Of a stretch of 64,000 nucleotides of DNA, positions 53,802 through 63,741 are shown piece after piece. The DNA comes from Melitaea cinxia (lineage: Eukaryota > Arthropoda > Insecta > Lepidoptera > Nymphalidae). Where the stretch lies: assembly GCF_905220565.1 (NCBI RefSeq), contig NC_059405.1:744001-808000 (forward strand), given 5' to 3'. Both the position numbers and the translations under genes were made by a program. The notes under the pieces are model-generated. The model was not told the origin of the DNA. It worked only from the letters and a program-made list of their open reading frames with translations, and searched no databases. Positions within the stretch are counted from its first letter, which is position 1. The number at the start of each line of letters is the position of its first letter.

Positions 53802-54290
53802 AATAACTAGCTGTGCTCGGGGCGTGGAATTTAACAAAAAGTTATTTTTCAGTTCGAAGAGTTATAATTTTTTTTTAAATATTAGTAGGTCGACAAACAA
53901 GCGTACGGTTCACCTGATGGTAAGAGATTACCGTAGCTTATAGATGCCTGCAACACCAGAAGCATCGCAAGCGCGTTGCCGACCCAATCCCCAATCCCCC
54001 CTAGGAGCTCTGGTCACCTTACTCACCAACAAGAACACAATACTGCTTGAAAATAGTATTATTTTGCTGTGATCTTCTGTAAGGTCGAGGTACTGCCCCA
54101 GTCGGGCTGCTCCATATTTTGAGTAGGAAATTCCTGCTGTGCCCTACCTCAGTTGATTTGAAAAATAAATAAATTTCTAAAATAAAAGTAATTGTTATAT
54201 ATAAAGTTACTCCGTGTTACATCAGCTATCTGCCAGTGAAAGTCCCGTCGAAATCGGTCCAGCCGTTTCAGAGATTAGCCGGAACTTAGT
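53802..54290 (+). repeat. Rep-C copy split by Rep-B
   Basis: Rep-C starts TAACTAGCTGTGCTCGGGGC and stops at about 53868. A full Rep-B (about 53870-54160) follows. Rep-C resumes at AAAATAAATAAATTTCTAAA and runs to TTTCAGAGATTAGCCGGAAC. In intact Rep-C the two pieces are adjacent. Confidence 0.8.
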
Positions 54291-54309
54291 CATGAAGCCC
54301 ATTTTGTGA

Positions 54310-55076
54310 GCTAGGATACCCGAAACCCACAATGGTTATCAGACCCCCTTGTTGGGATCTCACACAATGCGTTTGCCAACAGTCTAGTCTTTACCCCGAA
54401 ACCAACAGTGGTTATCGGACCCCCTTGTTGGGATCTCACACAATGCGTTTGCCAACAGTCTAATCTTTACCCCGAAACCAACAGTGGTTATCGGACCCCC
54501 TTCTTGGGATCTCACACAATGCGTTTGCCAACAGTCTAGTCTAGACCCCGAAACCCACAGTGATTATCGGACCCACTTGTTGGGATCTCACACAATGCGT
54601 TTGCCAACAGTCTAGTCTTTACCCCGAAACCAACAGTGGTTATCGGATCCCCTTGTTGGGATCTCACATATGCGTTTGCCAACAGTCTAATCTTTACCCA
54701 GAAACCAACAGTGGTTATCGGACCCCCTTGTTGGGATCTCACACAATGCGTTTGCCAACAGTCTAGTCTTTACCCCGAAACCAACAGTGGTTATCGGACC
54801 CCCTTGTTGGGATCTCACACAATGCGTTTGCCAACAGTCTAGTCTTTACCCCGAAACCAACAGTGGTTATCGGACCCCCTTGTTGGGATCTCACACAATG
54901 CGTTTGCCAACAGTCTAGTCTTTACCCCGAAACCAACAGTGGTTATCGGACCCCCTTGTTGGGATCTCACACAATGCATTTGCCAACAGTCTAGTCCTTA
55001 CTCCGAAACCCACAGTGATTATCGGACCCCCTTATTGGGACGTCACACTGCGTTTGCCAATAGTCTAGTAAAAATA
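54310..55076. repeat. 76-bp satellite, about ten units
   Basis: Units begin CCCGAAACC at 54319, 54395, 54471, 54547, 54623, 54698, 54774, 54850, 54926 and 55002, 76 bp apart except one of 75. Each carries CAACAGTGGTTATCGGACCC, TTGTTGGGATCTCACACAAT and GCGTTTGCCAACAGTC. Inner units are nearly identical; the first and last are more diverged. The period is not a multiple of 3, so the 68-codon frames shift through all frames and are not genes. Confidence 0.95.
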
Positions 55077-56150
55077 ATTGTAGCTGTGACTAAACAAATA
55101 CTCCTTTCAGCTTCAAAAATGAGTAATTCTATTGTTGACTTATTTCTAGAAAAATGTAGTTCTATGGAAACAAAGGTTCCTGTTGAAAACTATTATATAT
55201 TTCGTCGAAAACTTCGAAAACAATTCCTTAGCTGTATTCGAAAGCATGATACCGAGAATTTATTTATCAATTAAATTTCGCTGTAGTTTTGGAGTTTCCT
55301 TGCAAAACAATGAAACCTGATCGATAACCGTTGGACCGTAGTATCGAGTTTTAAAGGTTTTATTTAGAGAATGTCAGTTATACAAAGACATTGTCGATCC
55401 ACAAAAATATAGATATCACTGACAACTTAAGTCTTGTAATTTTGTTTTAATTGTATTGGAAAACTTTGACGATAAATTATTGTGTTTTTTTTTCGGAAAT
55501 ATGATAGTTCAGCCATGTTTATATTTAGAGTATTACTATAGAACATTTGCTCTTGAATTATGTACGCATTATATATTCGTATGCTTAATGCCATGCATAT
55601 GTACGTAATTATTGTGTCAAATAAATATTTTTTGTAATGATTTATGTGTCCAACTTTAAGACAAGTCTTAACGTGTTTGGCGTAAAGTTTGTTCAAAAGC
55701 ATGTTCAAACATGTCAGGGATGTTTGTTAAACAAGATTTTATTTATAGTACTCGTATGATTTCAGTAATAATTATGTTCAGTTTTAAAACAATCACGTAT
55801 AAAACAAAACAAAAACACACTTATCAAAGTTTATAAATCTTCAAAGCAAGCATAAGCCACATTTGATCATGTTTGCTCAAATTCGACAAACTCGAGTAAG
55901 TAATACTTACAACTAGTTACGTGTTTTAGTAATTATCGTTTGTACGTTTTAATCGCCTTACCCTCGGGGAAGTTGATTGATCCACGCTAATACGATGTCA
56001 CAGAGCGATAAACGTCGTTCGGACAAAATGATCCGATTTGTACATACGTATTATGATTTGTTTTTGTTTCTGAATAAAATAGAGTAACTGTAGACTTTAT
56101 CTGTCCTCTTCTTCTCTGCTGAATCTACATTATGAATTGATGTCGTCTCA
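55077..56150. other. unclassified, with a possible short frame
   Basis: A 51-codon stretch from an ATG at 55119 to a stop near 55274 starts MSNSIVDLFLEK and ends in a basic helix (FRRKLRKQFLSCIRKHD). Composition is protein-like but no family is recognised. The remainder is AT-rich. Confidence 0.25.
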
Positions 56151-56300
56151 TCATCATCATCATTCATCATCATTCCAGCCTATTGCAGTCCACTGCTGGA
56201 CATAGGCCTCCACAAGTTCGCGCCAAACCTACGTGAACTCATGTGTGTTGTCCATAGTCACCACGCTGGGCAGGCGGGTTGGTGACCGCAGAGTGTCGTC
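56150..56300 (-). mobile_element. Rep-A 3' fragment
   Basis: (ATC)n and ATTGCAGTCCACTGCTGGAC, then CATAGTCACCACGCTGGGCA, GGCGGGTTGGTGACCGCAG. Confidence 0.8.
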
Positions 56301-56385
56301 TCATCCACCACAACTAAGTTATTAAGGGTTAATGTAGTTTTAATTTACAAAATAACGATTCAAATGTGATTATTAGATATACTAA

Positions 56386-56512
56386 TAACTAGGTCGGCAA
56401 ACAAGCGTACGGCTCACCTGATGGTAAGCGAATACCGTAGCTTATAGACGCCTGCAACACCAGAAGCATCGCAAACGCGTTACCGACGCTATCCCCCCAG
56501 AAGCTTTAATTT
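56386..56512 (+). repeat. Rep-B fragment
   Basis: AACTAGGTCGGCAAACAAGC, CCTGATGGTAAGCGAATACC, AGAAGCATCGCAAACGCG; truncated at CCCCCCAGAAGC. Confidence 0.75.
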
Positions 56513-56930
56513 TGATTTAATAAATAATTGATAAACAATTCAGGCTTGCAGGCTGGCAGGCTTTGTAATAAAATAAATAAATGGTCTCAACACACTCAAC
56601 GGTTTTAAGCAAAATTAATGATAGGGTCCGGAATCACATACACCATAACGTCGTCATACACGTCTATATAACAACGAACATTCAAATGTCCTGTTCAAAA
56701 TTTGTCTGGCTCCTGTTTAGCTGTGCGAATCAAACGGTACAATTTAACACAGTATACATTACTATTTATTTATTCTTTCAAATATATTTATCAAACTAAA
56801 ATGAATGTTTAAGCGACTTAAAAAAAGGGGGTTCTAATTCTAACTGTATCTGTAAACTTGTGTAACCTTTGTGTGTTTACCTCATAACTTTTTTTATTTT
56901 TCGTAAATAATTGTTTGTCTATGTATTATA
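56513..56930. other. intergenic, nothing recognised
   Basis: No supported feature. Confidence 0.4.
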
Positions 56931-57270
56931 TATGACGCCGCGTTGGCGCAACGGTTACAGCCATGGATTGTATTTACCTGTTGCGCTGGCGGTTGCGGGT
57001 TCGATCCCCGCACATGACAAACATTTGTATTCCATGTGTTTGCCGTGGTCTGGGTGTTTGTGCAGTCCTTGTGGAGAGCACGTTAAGCCGTCGGTCCCGG
57101 TTGTTATCATGTATACCTGATAGCGATCGTTACTCATAGGAGAGAATATATCCGCCAGCCCGCATTGGAGCAGCGTGGTGGGTTAAGCGCTGATCCTTCT
57201 CTTACATGGGGAAAGAGGCCTATGCCCAGTAGTGGGATATTACAGGCTGAAGCGTAAGTATTATATATGT
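56924..57270 (+). mobile_element. SINE-t full copy with TSD
   Basis: The head GCCGCGTTGGCGCAACGGTT, the B box GGGTTCGATCCCCGCACATG, and the tail GAGGCCTATGCCCAGTAG with GATATTACAGGCTGAAGC are present. The direct repeat TATTATATATG lies on both sides. A deletion removes part of the body after CTTGTGG. Confidence 0.88.
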
Positions 57271-57572
57271 ATGTAATTATTTATTATGCATATTATTATG
57301 TAAATGTATGTACGTGTACGTATATGTATATATGAATATAGTTTTTGGTGTATTGTAAATGCTGTATATATGAGTCTTATACATATTATATTGTAAGCTG
57401 CACCGTGTGCCATTTATTTGTTACAAATGTTTCCTTTATAGACGGGTTGTGTGTAATAAATCACTATCAGTGATAACACCGCCTGTGCACTTTATTTGGT
57501 ATGTTTTTTTCTCTCTTTTGTTTCTTTTTAATGTGCTTGTAAGTGTAGAATAAACTATAAGTAAATAAAATA
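57271..57572. other. intergenic, TGTATATG-rich
   Basis: Short alternating purine-pyrimidine words. No gene was found. Confidence 0.35.
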
Positions 57573-57574
57573 GA

Positions 57575-57672
57575 TAAACTTTTTACTGGGTTGACCGATT
57601 TTGATGATTATTTTTTTTTAATTGAAAGCTATGCTTATCATGTGGTTCCATGTCAATTGAGTTATATGCCAG
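57575..57672 (+). repeat. Rep-F fragment
   Basis: AACTTTTTACTGGGTTGACC, AATTGAAAGCTATGCTTATC and ATGTGGTTCCATGTCAATTG belong to the distal part of Rep-F. Confidence 0.55.
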
Positions 57673-57716
57673 AAGTTTCTAATCAGCACCTTAGTTAGAG
57701 TTATACTCAAAAGTTT

Positions 57717-57911
57717 TTGTTGTATACTCTAAATAACTCTGCGAATGAAGTAGCTGAAAAAGACCGTCGCCAACGGAACACTTCAAATAAGTATTCCGAC
57801 TTTGCAAAGACGCAAGTTAAACAGTTTATTGAAAAATTGCCTGCCGTCCCATCTCACTATAATAGAAAGAGAACAAATAGAGTTTACCTTCCCCAAGAAT
57901 TAAAAAACTAG
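57717..57911 (+). pseudogene. transposase-like fragment (FIEKLPAVPSHYNRK)
   Basis: A 64-codon frame contains KDRRQRNTSNKYSDFAKTQ and IEKLPAVPSHYNRKRTNRVY. The 'LP.VPSHY.R....+.YL' pattern is one I recall from large insect transposase-like proteins, where it lies before the catalytic core. The frame ends in a stop after ELKN, with no continuation, so this is a remnant. It is separate in frame and composition from the ORF at 58.5 kb. Confidence 0.4.
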
Positions 57912-58501
57912 ATAAGAATAAAAACGCCAAACTGTCAAAGTCACATAAATATACTTTTATATATTTTATACTATTTAATTAAAAATAACGTTATAAATTG
58001 TTTAAAAAACGTTGTAAAAGTGTTATAAAAAATCCTAAGTTTTAGATTATATATTTATCTGTGTAAAAAGAGTGCTTTGGAATGTTTGATTTAATCAGAA
58101 AAACACCAACAAATTATATTTTTTGACATAAACGAAAATAAACTTTAATAATTAAAAACGAATACAATATTTATAGAAGAAATCAACTCCAAATGTAAAA
58201 AAAAGAAAAGCGAATTGAAATAAACAGTGAATGGAGTTTTACAAATTAATGTCTGTAAGCTAATGTATTGTGAAAGCTCAAATGCGGTTGCTAAGGCCGC
58301 CATCAGTCTCTTCCACTGCATCCAATTGCAAGACCTTTCTGTGACGCTCCTGGTTATTTAAACAAGCATCCGTCATATTTTAACTTAGACTTATTATTTT
58401 TATTTTTAATCGGTGTTTATTTTAAGTTACTTAATTGTGTTTTTTTTTTAATTTGTTTTTAAGTTATTCCTTTTTTTTATGAATGTATTTAAATGTTTTA
58501 A
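57912..58501 (+). other. region upstream of the retrotransposon ORF
   Basis: AT-rich, with one less AT-rich block at about 58285-58365 (GGTTGCTAAGGCCGCCATC, TTGCAAGACCTTTCTGTGAC). If the 58.5 kb element is intact, part of this is its 5' UTR. The boundary is not visible. Confidence 0.35.
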
Positions 58502-61363
58502 ATGCAGTCCGTGACCCAATCTTGTGATGGCACGTCGACCACGACCCATACATGTACACAGTGCAACAAGAAATTCAAATCATTGAAAGGCCTCAAAATA
58601 CATACTACAAAAACACACAGGAAATGTAGCCAAAATAGTTCCCCTTCAGACATCCATCCCATTATTCCGCGTGCGCCTACTTATGTAGCCAACGATGCAA
58701 CTCCTTTCCACACATATCTCAGCCATTTGAAAAATAGTATACCCATTGCTAAAAGAATCCCTCGAGGAGCTCGAATAGCAGTTGCTAAGCATTTGTCACA
58801 ATTAATCCAGAAATGTTACATTAGCAATTGTACTCAAGACTGGCAGAACCTATTTTTATTCTCATACAGCACATTACATATAATAAAAACTGATGAACCG
58901 AATTTATCGTTGACACAAAAGATTAAGAATAACTGTGCTGTAAGCTCCTCGCCTTCGCCCGCACCTCCAATCAAACATGATGCCCCTCGTAATCGCAACA
59001 AAGTCATCGAAAACAAAATCTGTGACGGAGATCTCAAAGGTGCCGCTCGCCTTTTGTTCTCCAACGACGTGCTATCACCAGATACCCCTGACACCCTTCA
59101 GGCCTTACGGACAAAACACCCTCCAGCTCCAGTAAACCCATTTTTTCTAGACCCACCAACAGCAAGGCAAGAATGCCTTCAAATTCAAAACAAAGATGTT
59201 ACGGGTGCCATTTTATCTTTTAAACCAGGTTCGGCTGCAGGTTTAGATGGAATCTCACCCCAACATTTGAAAGACTTAACATCGCATTCTGTGGGTGATG
59301 CAGGTGAGCAACTTGTAAATTCGATCACTAAATTAATCAATTTTATGTATTCCGGTAATGTCAATCCAGAAATTGTTCCCATTCTTTTCGGCGCGAACCT
59401 CATCGCCCTCACCAAAAAGGACGGAGGGGTGAGACCGATTGCTGTTGGATCAACACTTCGACGTCTGGCCTCCAAAATTGCTGTTAGATATATTTTACCA
59501 AAATTAAATTCGGAATTTGAACCCGTACAGTTAGGCTTCGGTGTAAAAGGAGGCTGTGAGGCAGCCGTCCATGCCTTACGCTCTTTCCTAACTTACGACC
59601 GGCCTGACGTGTTGCTCAAAATTGACGTCAAAAATGCTTTCAATTCGGTTAATAGGGATACCCTGCTGACAGAAATAAAACATTATATACCGGAATTATA
59701 CAATTATCTTCTTCTCAGTTACGCTGACCCAACAAAATTATTATATCGTTCTAATGAACTGTCCTCGGAAGTAGGTTGTCAACAGGGTGATCCCCTTGGG
59801 CCTGCAATTTTTAGTTTAGCTATAAATCCGATAATTAAAAATCTAAATTCAAAATTCAACGTCTGGTATTTGGACGACGGAACCCTAGGAGGTGATGTGG
59901 ATACTGTGTTATCGGACCTTTTTTTAATCAAAAATAAATTTGAAGCCATTGGTTTGGAACTTAATTTTAGCAAATGCGAACTTTTTATAAATAACTGCGA
60001 CTTAAATTTAAATGACGTAAAACATAAATTTAATATTTTGGCTCCAAATATTAAAATAGTTAACAGTAATTCGCTTTACCTTTTAGGTTCTCCAATTTTT
60101 GATGAATGTATTTCTGAATATATTAATAATTCATTCACTAAATTTCAAAATTCAGTTGACCGTCTCCTTGAAATTAGTCCACATTATGCACTTTGCATCT
60201 TAAAATATTGTCTTTTCGTCCCTAAATTTACGTATGCGCTCCGTTGCTGCTCCTTTTGGAATCACCCAGATCTTTTAACACAAGTAGACGACTTAATCAA
60301 AATTAGCTTAGAATCGATTCTTAATATGCAACTGAACGAGCAATCTTGGACCCAAGCATCCCTACCTATCCGTTATGGTGGTTTAGGGATTCGCAAAATT
60401 TCCAGTGTCGCTTTACCAGCCTTTCTATCTTCTGTCCATAGTTCAGCAAATCTCATAAGTAAAATTTTAAGGGCATCCCCTTCAAACTTTGAGATTGCTG
60501 GTTTGGAAGAAGCTAGAAACGCTTTCTTAATTGCATGCCCAGGTCAAAATTTTCCAGTTTCTCCAAATTCACAGAGGAGCTGGGACGACATAAACTGCAA
60601 ATTGACTTATGAAAATCTTTTAAGCTGTAGTACAGGCTCGGCGCGTGCTAGGCTTTTGGCCGTGGGCACGCATGAGGCCGGCTACTGGCTTCACGCGCAC
60701 CCTTCAACAAATACAGGAACATTTCTTGAGCCTGACACGCTCCGAATCGCAACCTGTCTACGGCTTGGGGTTCCGGTCTGCGCTCCTCATAAATGTCCCT
60801 GTGGCAGTGATGTCGATAAGCTAGGACATCACGGTCTGTCATGCCTAAAAAGTGCAGGTCGCTTCTCGCGACATGCCGCACTTAACGATATCATACGCCG
60901 GTCCCTTGCCACCGTCAACGTGCCAAGTCTACTTGAGCCGACTGGTATTGCAAGAGACGATGGCAAGAGACCGGACGGTATGAGTTTGATTCCATGGAAG
61001 ATGGGCCGGGTGCTGGTATGGGATGCAACCTGTTCAGACACGTTGGCCCCTTCCCATCTACATGGAACCAACAACAGAGCTGGTGCGGCTTGTGAAGCGG
61101 CGGAAAAAACAAAAGCAGACAAATACAGGGGTCTAGGCTCCGAATATGATTTTGTCCCATTCGGTGTCGAGACCCTTGGTCCGTGGGGTCCTAGTGCTAT
61201 AACACTTTTTAAGGAAATATCGAAAAGGTTATTCGACGTCACAGGAGACCGAAGAGCTGGCAGCTACTTCGGACAAAGAATTAGTCTAGCTATTCAAAGG
61301 GGGAACGCTGCCAGTATCTTCGGAACCTTGCCTAAAGGGACTCCTTTTAATAATATTTTTTAA
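58502..61363 (+). CDS. non-LTR retrotransposon protein, C2H2-RT-restriction-like endonuclease
   Basis: This intact 953-codon frame has a TAA directly before the ATG, which fixes the start. Domains in order: a C2H2 zinc finger (C18, C21, H34, H39); a linker with KPGSAAGLDGISP (about 241-253); an RT core of about 295-530 with GGVRPIAVGSTLRRL (308-322), KIDVKNAFNSV (motif A, D375), GCQQGDPLGP (425-434) and WYLDDG (catalytic D458 D459); a CCHC-like knuckle CPCGSDVDKLGHHGLSC (765-781); and a PD-(D/E)XK-like nuclease with KRPDG (822-826) and VWDATC (839-844), followed by conserved VPFGVETLGPWGPSA. Finger, RT, knuckle and nuclease is the single-ORF design of restriction-like-endonuclease LINEs (R2, NeSL, Utopia and relatives). 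The RT cleaves and copies at one target site. I cannot assign the clade from memory. No U2 snRNA or rDNA target sequence is visible next to it. Confidence 0.85.
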   Translation: MQSVTQSCDGTSTTTHTCTQCNKKFKSLKGLKIHTTKTHRKCSQNSSPSDIHPIIPRAPTYVANDATPFHTYLSHLKNSIPIAKRIPRGARIAVAKHLSQLIQKCYISNCTQDWQNLFLFSYSTLHIIKTDEPNLSLTQKIKNNCAVSSSPSPAPPIKHDAPRNRNKVIENKICDGDLKGAARLLFSNDVLSPDTPDTLQALRTKHPPAPVNPFFLDPPTARQECLQIQNKDVTGAILSFKPGSAAGLDGISPQHLKDLTSHSVGDAGEQLVNSITKLINFMYSGNVNPEIVPILFGANLIALTKKDGGVRPIAVGSTLRRLASKIAVRYILPKLNSEFEPVQLGFGVKGGCEAAVHALRSFLTYDRPDVLLKIDVKNAFNSVNRDTLLTEIKHYIPELYNYLLLSYADPTKLLYRSNELSSEVGCQQGDPLGPAIFSLAINPIIKNLNSKFNVWYLDDGTLGGDVDTVLSDLFLIKNKFEAIGLELNFSKCELFINNCDLNLNDVKHKFNILAPNIKIVNSNSLYLLGSPIFDECISEYINNSFTKFQNSVDRLLEISPHYALCILKYCLFVPKFTYALRCCSFWNHPDLLTQVDDLIKISLESILNMQLNEQSWTQASLPIRYGGLGIRKISSVALPAFLSSVHSSANLISKILRASPSNFEIAGLEEARNAFLIACPGQNFPVSPNSQRSWDDINCKLTYENLLSCSTGSARARLLAVGTHEAGYWLHAHPSTNTGTFLEPDTLRIATCLRLGVPVCAPHKCPCGSDVDKLGHHGLSCLKSAGRFSRHAALNDIIRRSLATVNVPSLLEPTGIARDDGKRPDGMSLIPWKMGRVLVWDATCSDTLAPSHLHGTNNRAGAACEAAEKTKADKYRGLGSEYDFVPFGVETLGPWGPSAITLFKEISKRLFDVTGDRRAGSYFGQRISLAIQRGNAASIFGTLPKGTPFNNIF

Positions 61364-61372
61364 TTATTATAT

Positions 61373-61374
<2 letters not shown>

Positions 61375-61434
<60 letters not shown>
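61375..61434. repeat. (TA)n tract, left part
   Basis: About 28 TA units begin right after the ORF stop and run up to the foldback element. The same tract resumes at 63693. Confidence 0.95.
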
Positions 61435-61437
<3 letters not shown>

Positions 61438-62232
61438 GGTGTGGCGTAAATAGTGGTCCACCGTTAAGGATTCGATAAACCAGGTAATTTACTATAACAT
61501 ATTACAATTTTATCCATTTTTACCCAAAGGTTCCGGAAATATTTTTATTTTTTATTTTTTTACGATATTTGTACCCCTTGTTACAAATTTGGTTGTAGTT
61601 TTAACAAATACCATTATTTTTTCATTTTGATTACTGGTAATTACTGCTGAACACTAGAGCTATCGTTAAATAACATGTTTTTAATGTAAATTTAAGGCCT
61701 TTGAAGAAAAAAATTGGTTTTACTCTACTTTAAACCCAAATTTTTAACATATCATGCTAATTCAAGAGCGATTTTTGTAAAAAAAATGTACTAAGCTGTC
61801 AGTGCCCATTCATTTAAAAATATGCCTACTAAATACCAATTTCAAAATGGTATCACAATAGCAGATCCTTTTGTTTAACAGAAAGATATCCAATTTTAAT
61901 TGAAGAAAGGAAGATTTTCATTAAAATACATTTTAAAATTTAGTTGCGTTAATACTTATGATTTTTGTAAAAAAAGTAACTACACTCTCAGTGTCTGTTC
62001 ATTTTAAAATATTCCTACTAAACACAGATTTTAAAACGATTTGCCATCCCATTAATAAAAAAAATTATGGCAATTTTAATTGAAAAAGACTTAAAATAAA
62101 AATAAAAAATTACTACTGTTACAGAGTGATCTTGGCCTAACTTGTAAATTAGAACAAGGTATTAAAAAAAAAACAAGTCATACTGTCATCGTTTATTATT
62201 ATTCTTTGACATGATTACAAACACTGTAAAAA

Positions 62233-62292
62233 TTACACCAAATGCTCGAAATGGCCCCCATTCGCAGCTATACATGCTCTGCAACGTCGAAT
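62233..62292 (-). pseudogene. transposase C-terminal remnant in the hairpin loop
   Basis: On the minus strand 19 codons plus TAA read RRCRACIAANGGHFEHLV-stop within the loop. The NGGHFEHL ending matches what I recall as the usual C-terminus of arthropod Tc1/mariner (DDE) transposases. The rest of the gene is gone. Confidence 0.7.
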
Positions 62293-62353
62293 ATACAGTG
62301 TTTGTATTCATGTCAAAGAATAATAATAAACGATAACAGTATGACTTGTTTTT

Positions 62354-62957
62354 AACCGACTTCCAAAAAAGGAGGAGGTTCTCAATTCGACTGTATTTTT
62401 TTTTATTAATGTTACATCAGAACTTGTGACCGTGTGGACCGATTTCGAGAATTTTTTTTTAATCGAAAGGTGGTGTGTGTCAATTGGGCCTATTTAAATT
62501 TATTTGATATCTAACAACTACTTTTCGAGCTATATCTAATAATGCGTTTTTACTTGACGCTTTTTTCGCCGACCTACGGTGTATTATACCGCATAACTTT
62601 CTACTGGATGTACCGATTTTGATAATTATTTTTTTGTTGGAAAGGAGATATCCCTAGTTTGGTACCATGATAAGAAAACCAGGATTTGATGATGGGATCC
62701 CAGAGAAATCGAGGGAAACTCTCGAAAATTCGCAATAACTTTTTACTGGGTGTACCGATTTTGATAATTTTTAATTTAATCGAAAGCTAATGTTTATCAT
62801 GTGGTCAAATATAAATTTTATTGAGATCTGAAAACTACTTTTTGAGTAATTTTTGATAACGCATAGTTACTTGACTATTTTTTCGTCGATCTACGATGTA
62901 TTACTCGTCGATGTAATTGAAGTCGGTTTTTTTTTCGTTTGCGAGCAAACACAATTA
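62354..62957 (+). mobile_element. Rep-F full copy nested in the right arm
   Basis: This full 604-bp unit starts AACCGACTTCCAAAAAAGG and ends TTGAAGTCGGTTTTTTTTTC with GCGAGCAAACACAATTA. It interrupts a T-run that is continuous in the left arm. The copy is the best reference for the family and inverse in orientation to the 25.1 kb copy. Confidence 0.88.
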
Positions 62958-63689
62958 TTTTTTAATGCCTTGTTCTAATTTACAAGTTAGGCCAAGATCA
63001 CTCTGTAACAGTAGTAATTTTTTATTTTTATTTTAAGTCTTTTTCAATTAAAATTGCCATAATTTTTTTTATTAATGGGATGGCAAATCGTTTTAAAATC
63101 TGTGTTTAGTAGGAATATTTTAAAATGAATAGGCACTGACAGTGTAGTTACTTTTTTTACAAAAATCATAAGTATTAACGCAACTAAATTTTAAAATGTA
63201 TTTTAATGAAAATCTTCCTTTCTTCAATTAAAATTGGATATCTTTCTGTTAAACAAAGGGATCTGCTATTGTGATACCATTTTGAAATTGGTATTTAGTA
63301 GGCATATTTTTAAATGAATGGGCACTGACAGCTTAGTACATTTTTTTTACAAAAATCGCTCTTGAATTAGCATGATATGTTAAAAATTTGGGTTTAAAGT
63401 AGAGTAAAACCAATTTTTTTCTTCAAAGGCCTTAAATTTACATTAAAAACATGTTATTTAACGATAGCTCTAGTGTTCAGCAGTAATTACCAGTAATCAA
63501 AATGAAAAAATAATGGTATTTGTTAAAACTACAACCAAATTTGTAACAAGGGGTACAAATATCGTAAAAAAATAAAAAATAAAAATATTTCCGGAACCTT
63601 TGGGTAAAAATGGATAAAATTGTAATATGTTATAGTAAATTACCTGGTTTATCGAATCCTTAACGGTGGACCACTATTTACGCCACACC

Positions 63690-63692
<3 letters not shown>

Positions 63693-63741
<49 letters not shown>
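63693..63741. repeat. (TA)n tract, right part
   Basis: The continuation of the (TA)n tract after the foldback element. Confidence 0.95.

Larger units (their letters stand above)
61435..63692. mobile_element. 2.26-kb foldback (Tc1/mariner-type) element
   Basis: The ends CAGGGTGTGGCGTAAATAG and CTATTTACGCCACACCCTG sit between TA dinucleotides, as expected for a TA target duplication. The left arm (61435-62228, 794 bp) is nearly identical to the reverse complement of the right arm (62294-62353 plus 62958-63692, 795 bp). The 65-bp loop encodes a transposase C-terminus on the minus strand. With no other coding content it is a non-autonomous giant hairpin derived from a longer transposon. Confidence 0.92.

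Noticed and set aside
54310..55076. CRISPR-like array
   Set aside because: The units are contiguous 76-bp tandem repeats without unique spacers, in a eukaryotic setting.
54536..55274. 68- and 111-codon frames over the 76-bp satellite
   Set aside because: The 76-bp period shifts the frame each unit, and the open frames arise from a lack of stops in the unit. There are no domain motifs.
60829..61242. 137-codon antisense frame
   Set aside because: It is the complement of the endonuclease part of the retrotransposon ORF.
58502..61363. Host gene or retroviral/LTR pol
   Set aside because: No LTRs, protease or integrase. The C-terminal CCHC plus RPD...WDATC nuclease and the N-terminal finger fit a restriction-like-endonuclease LINE.
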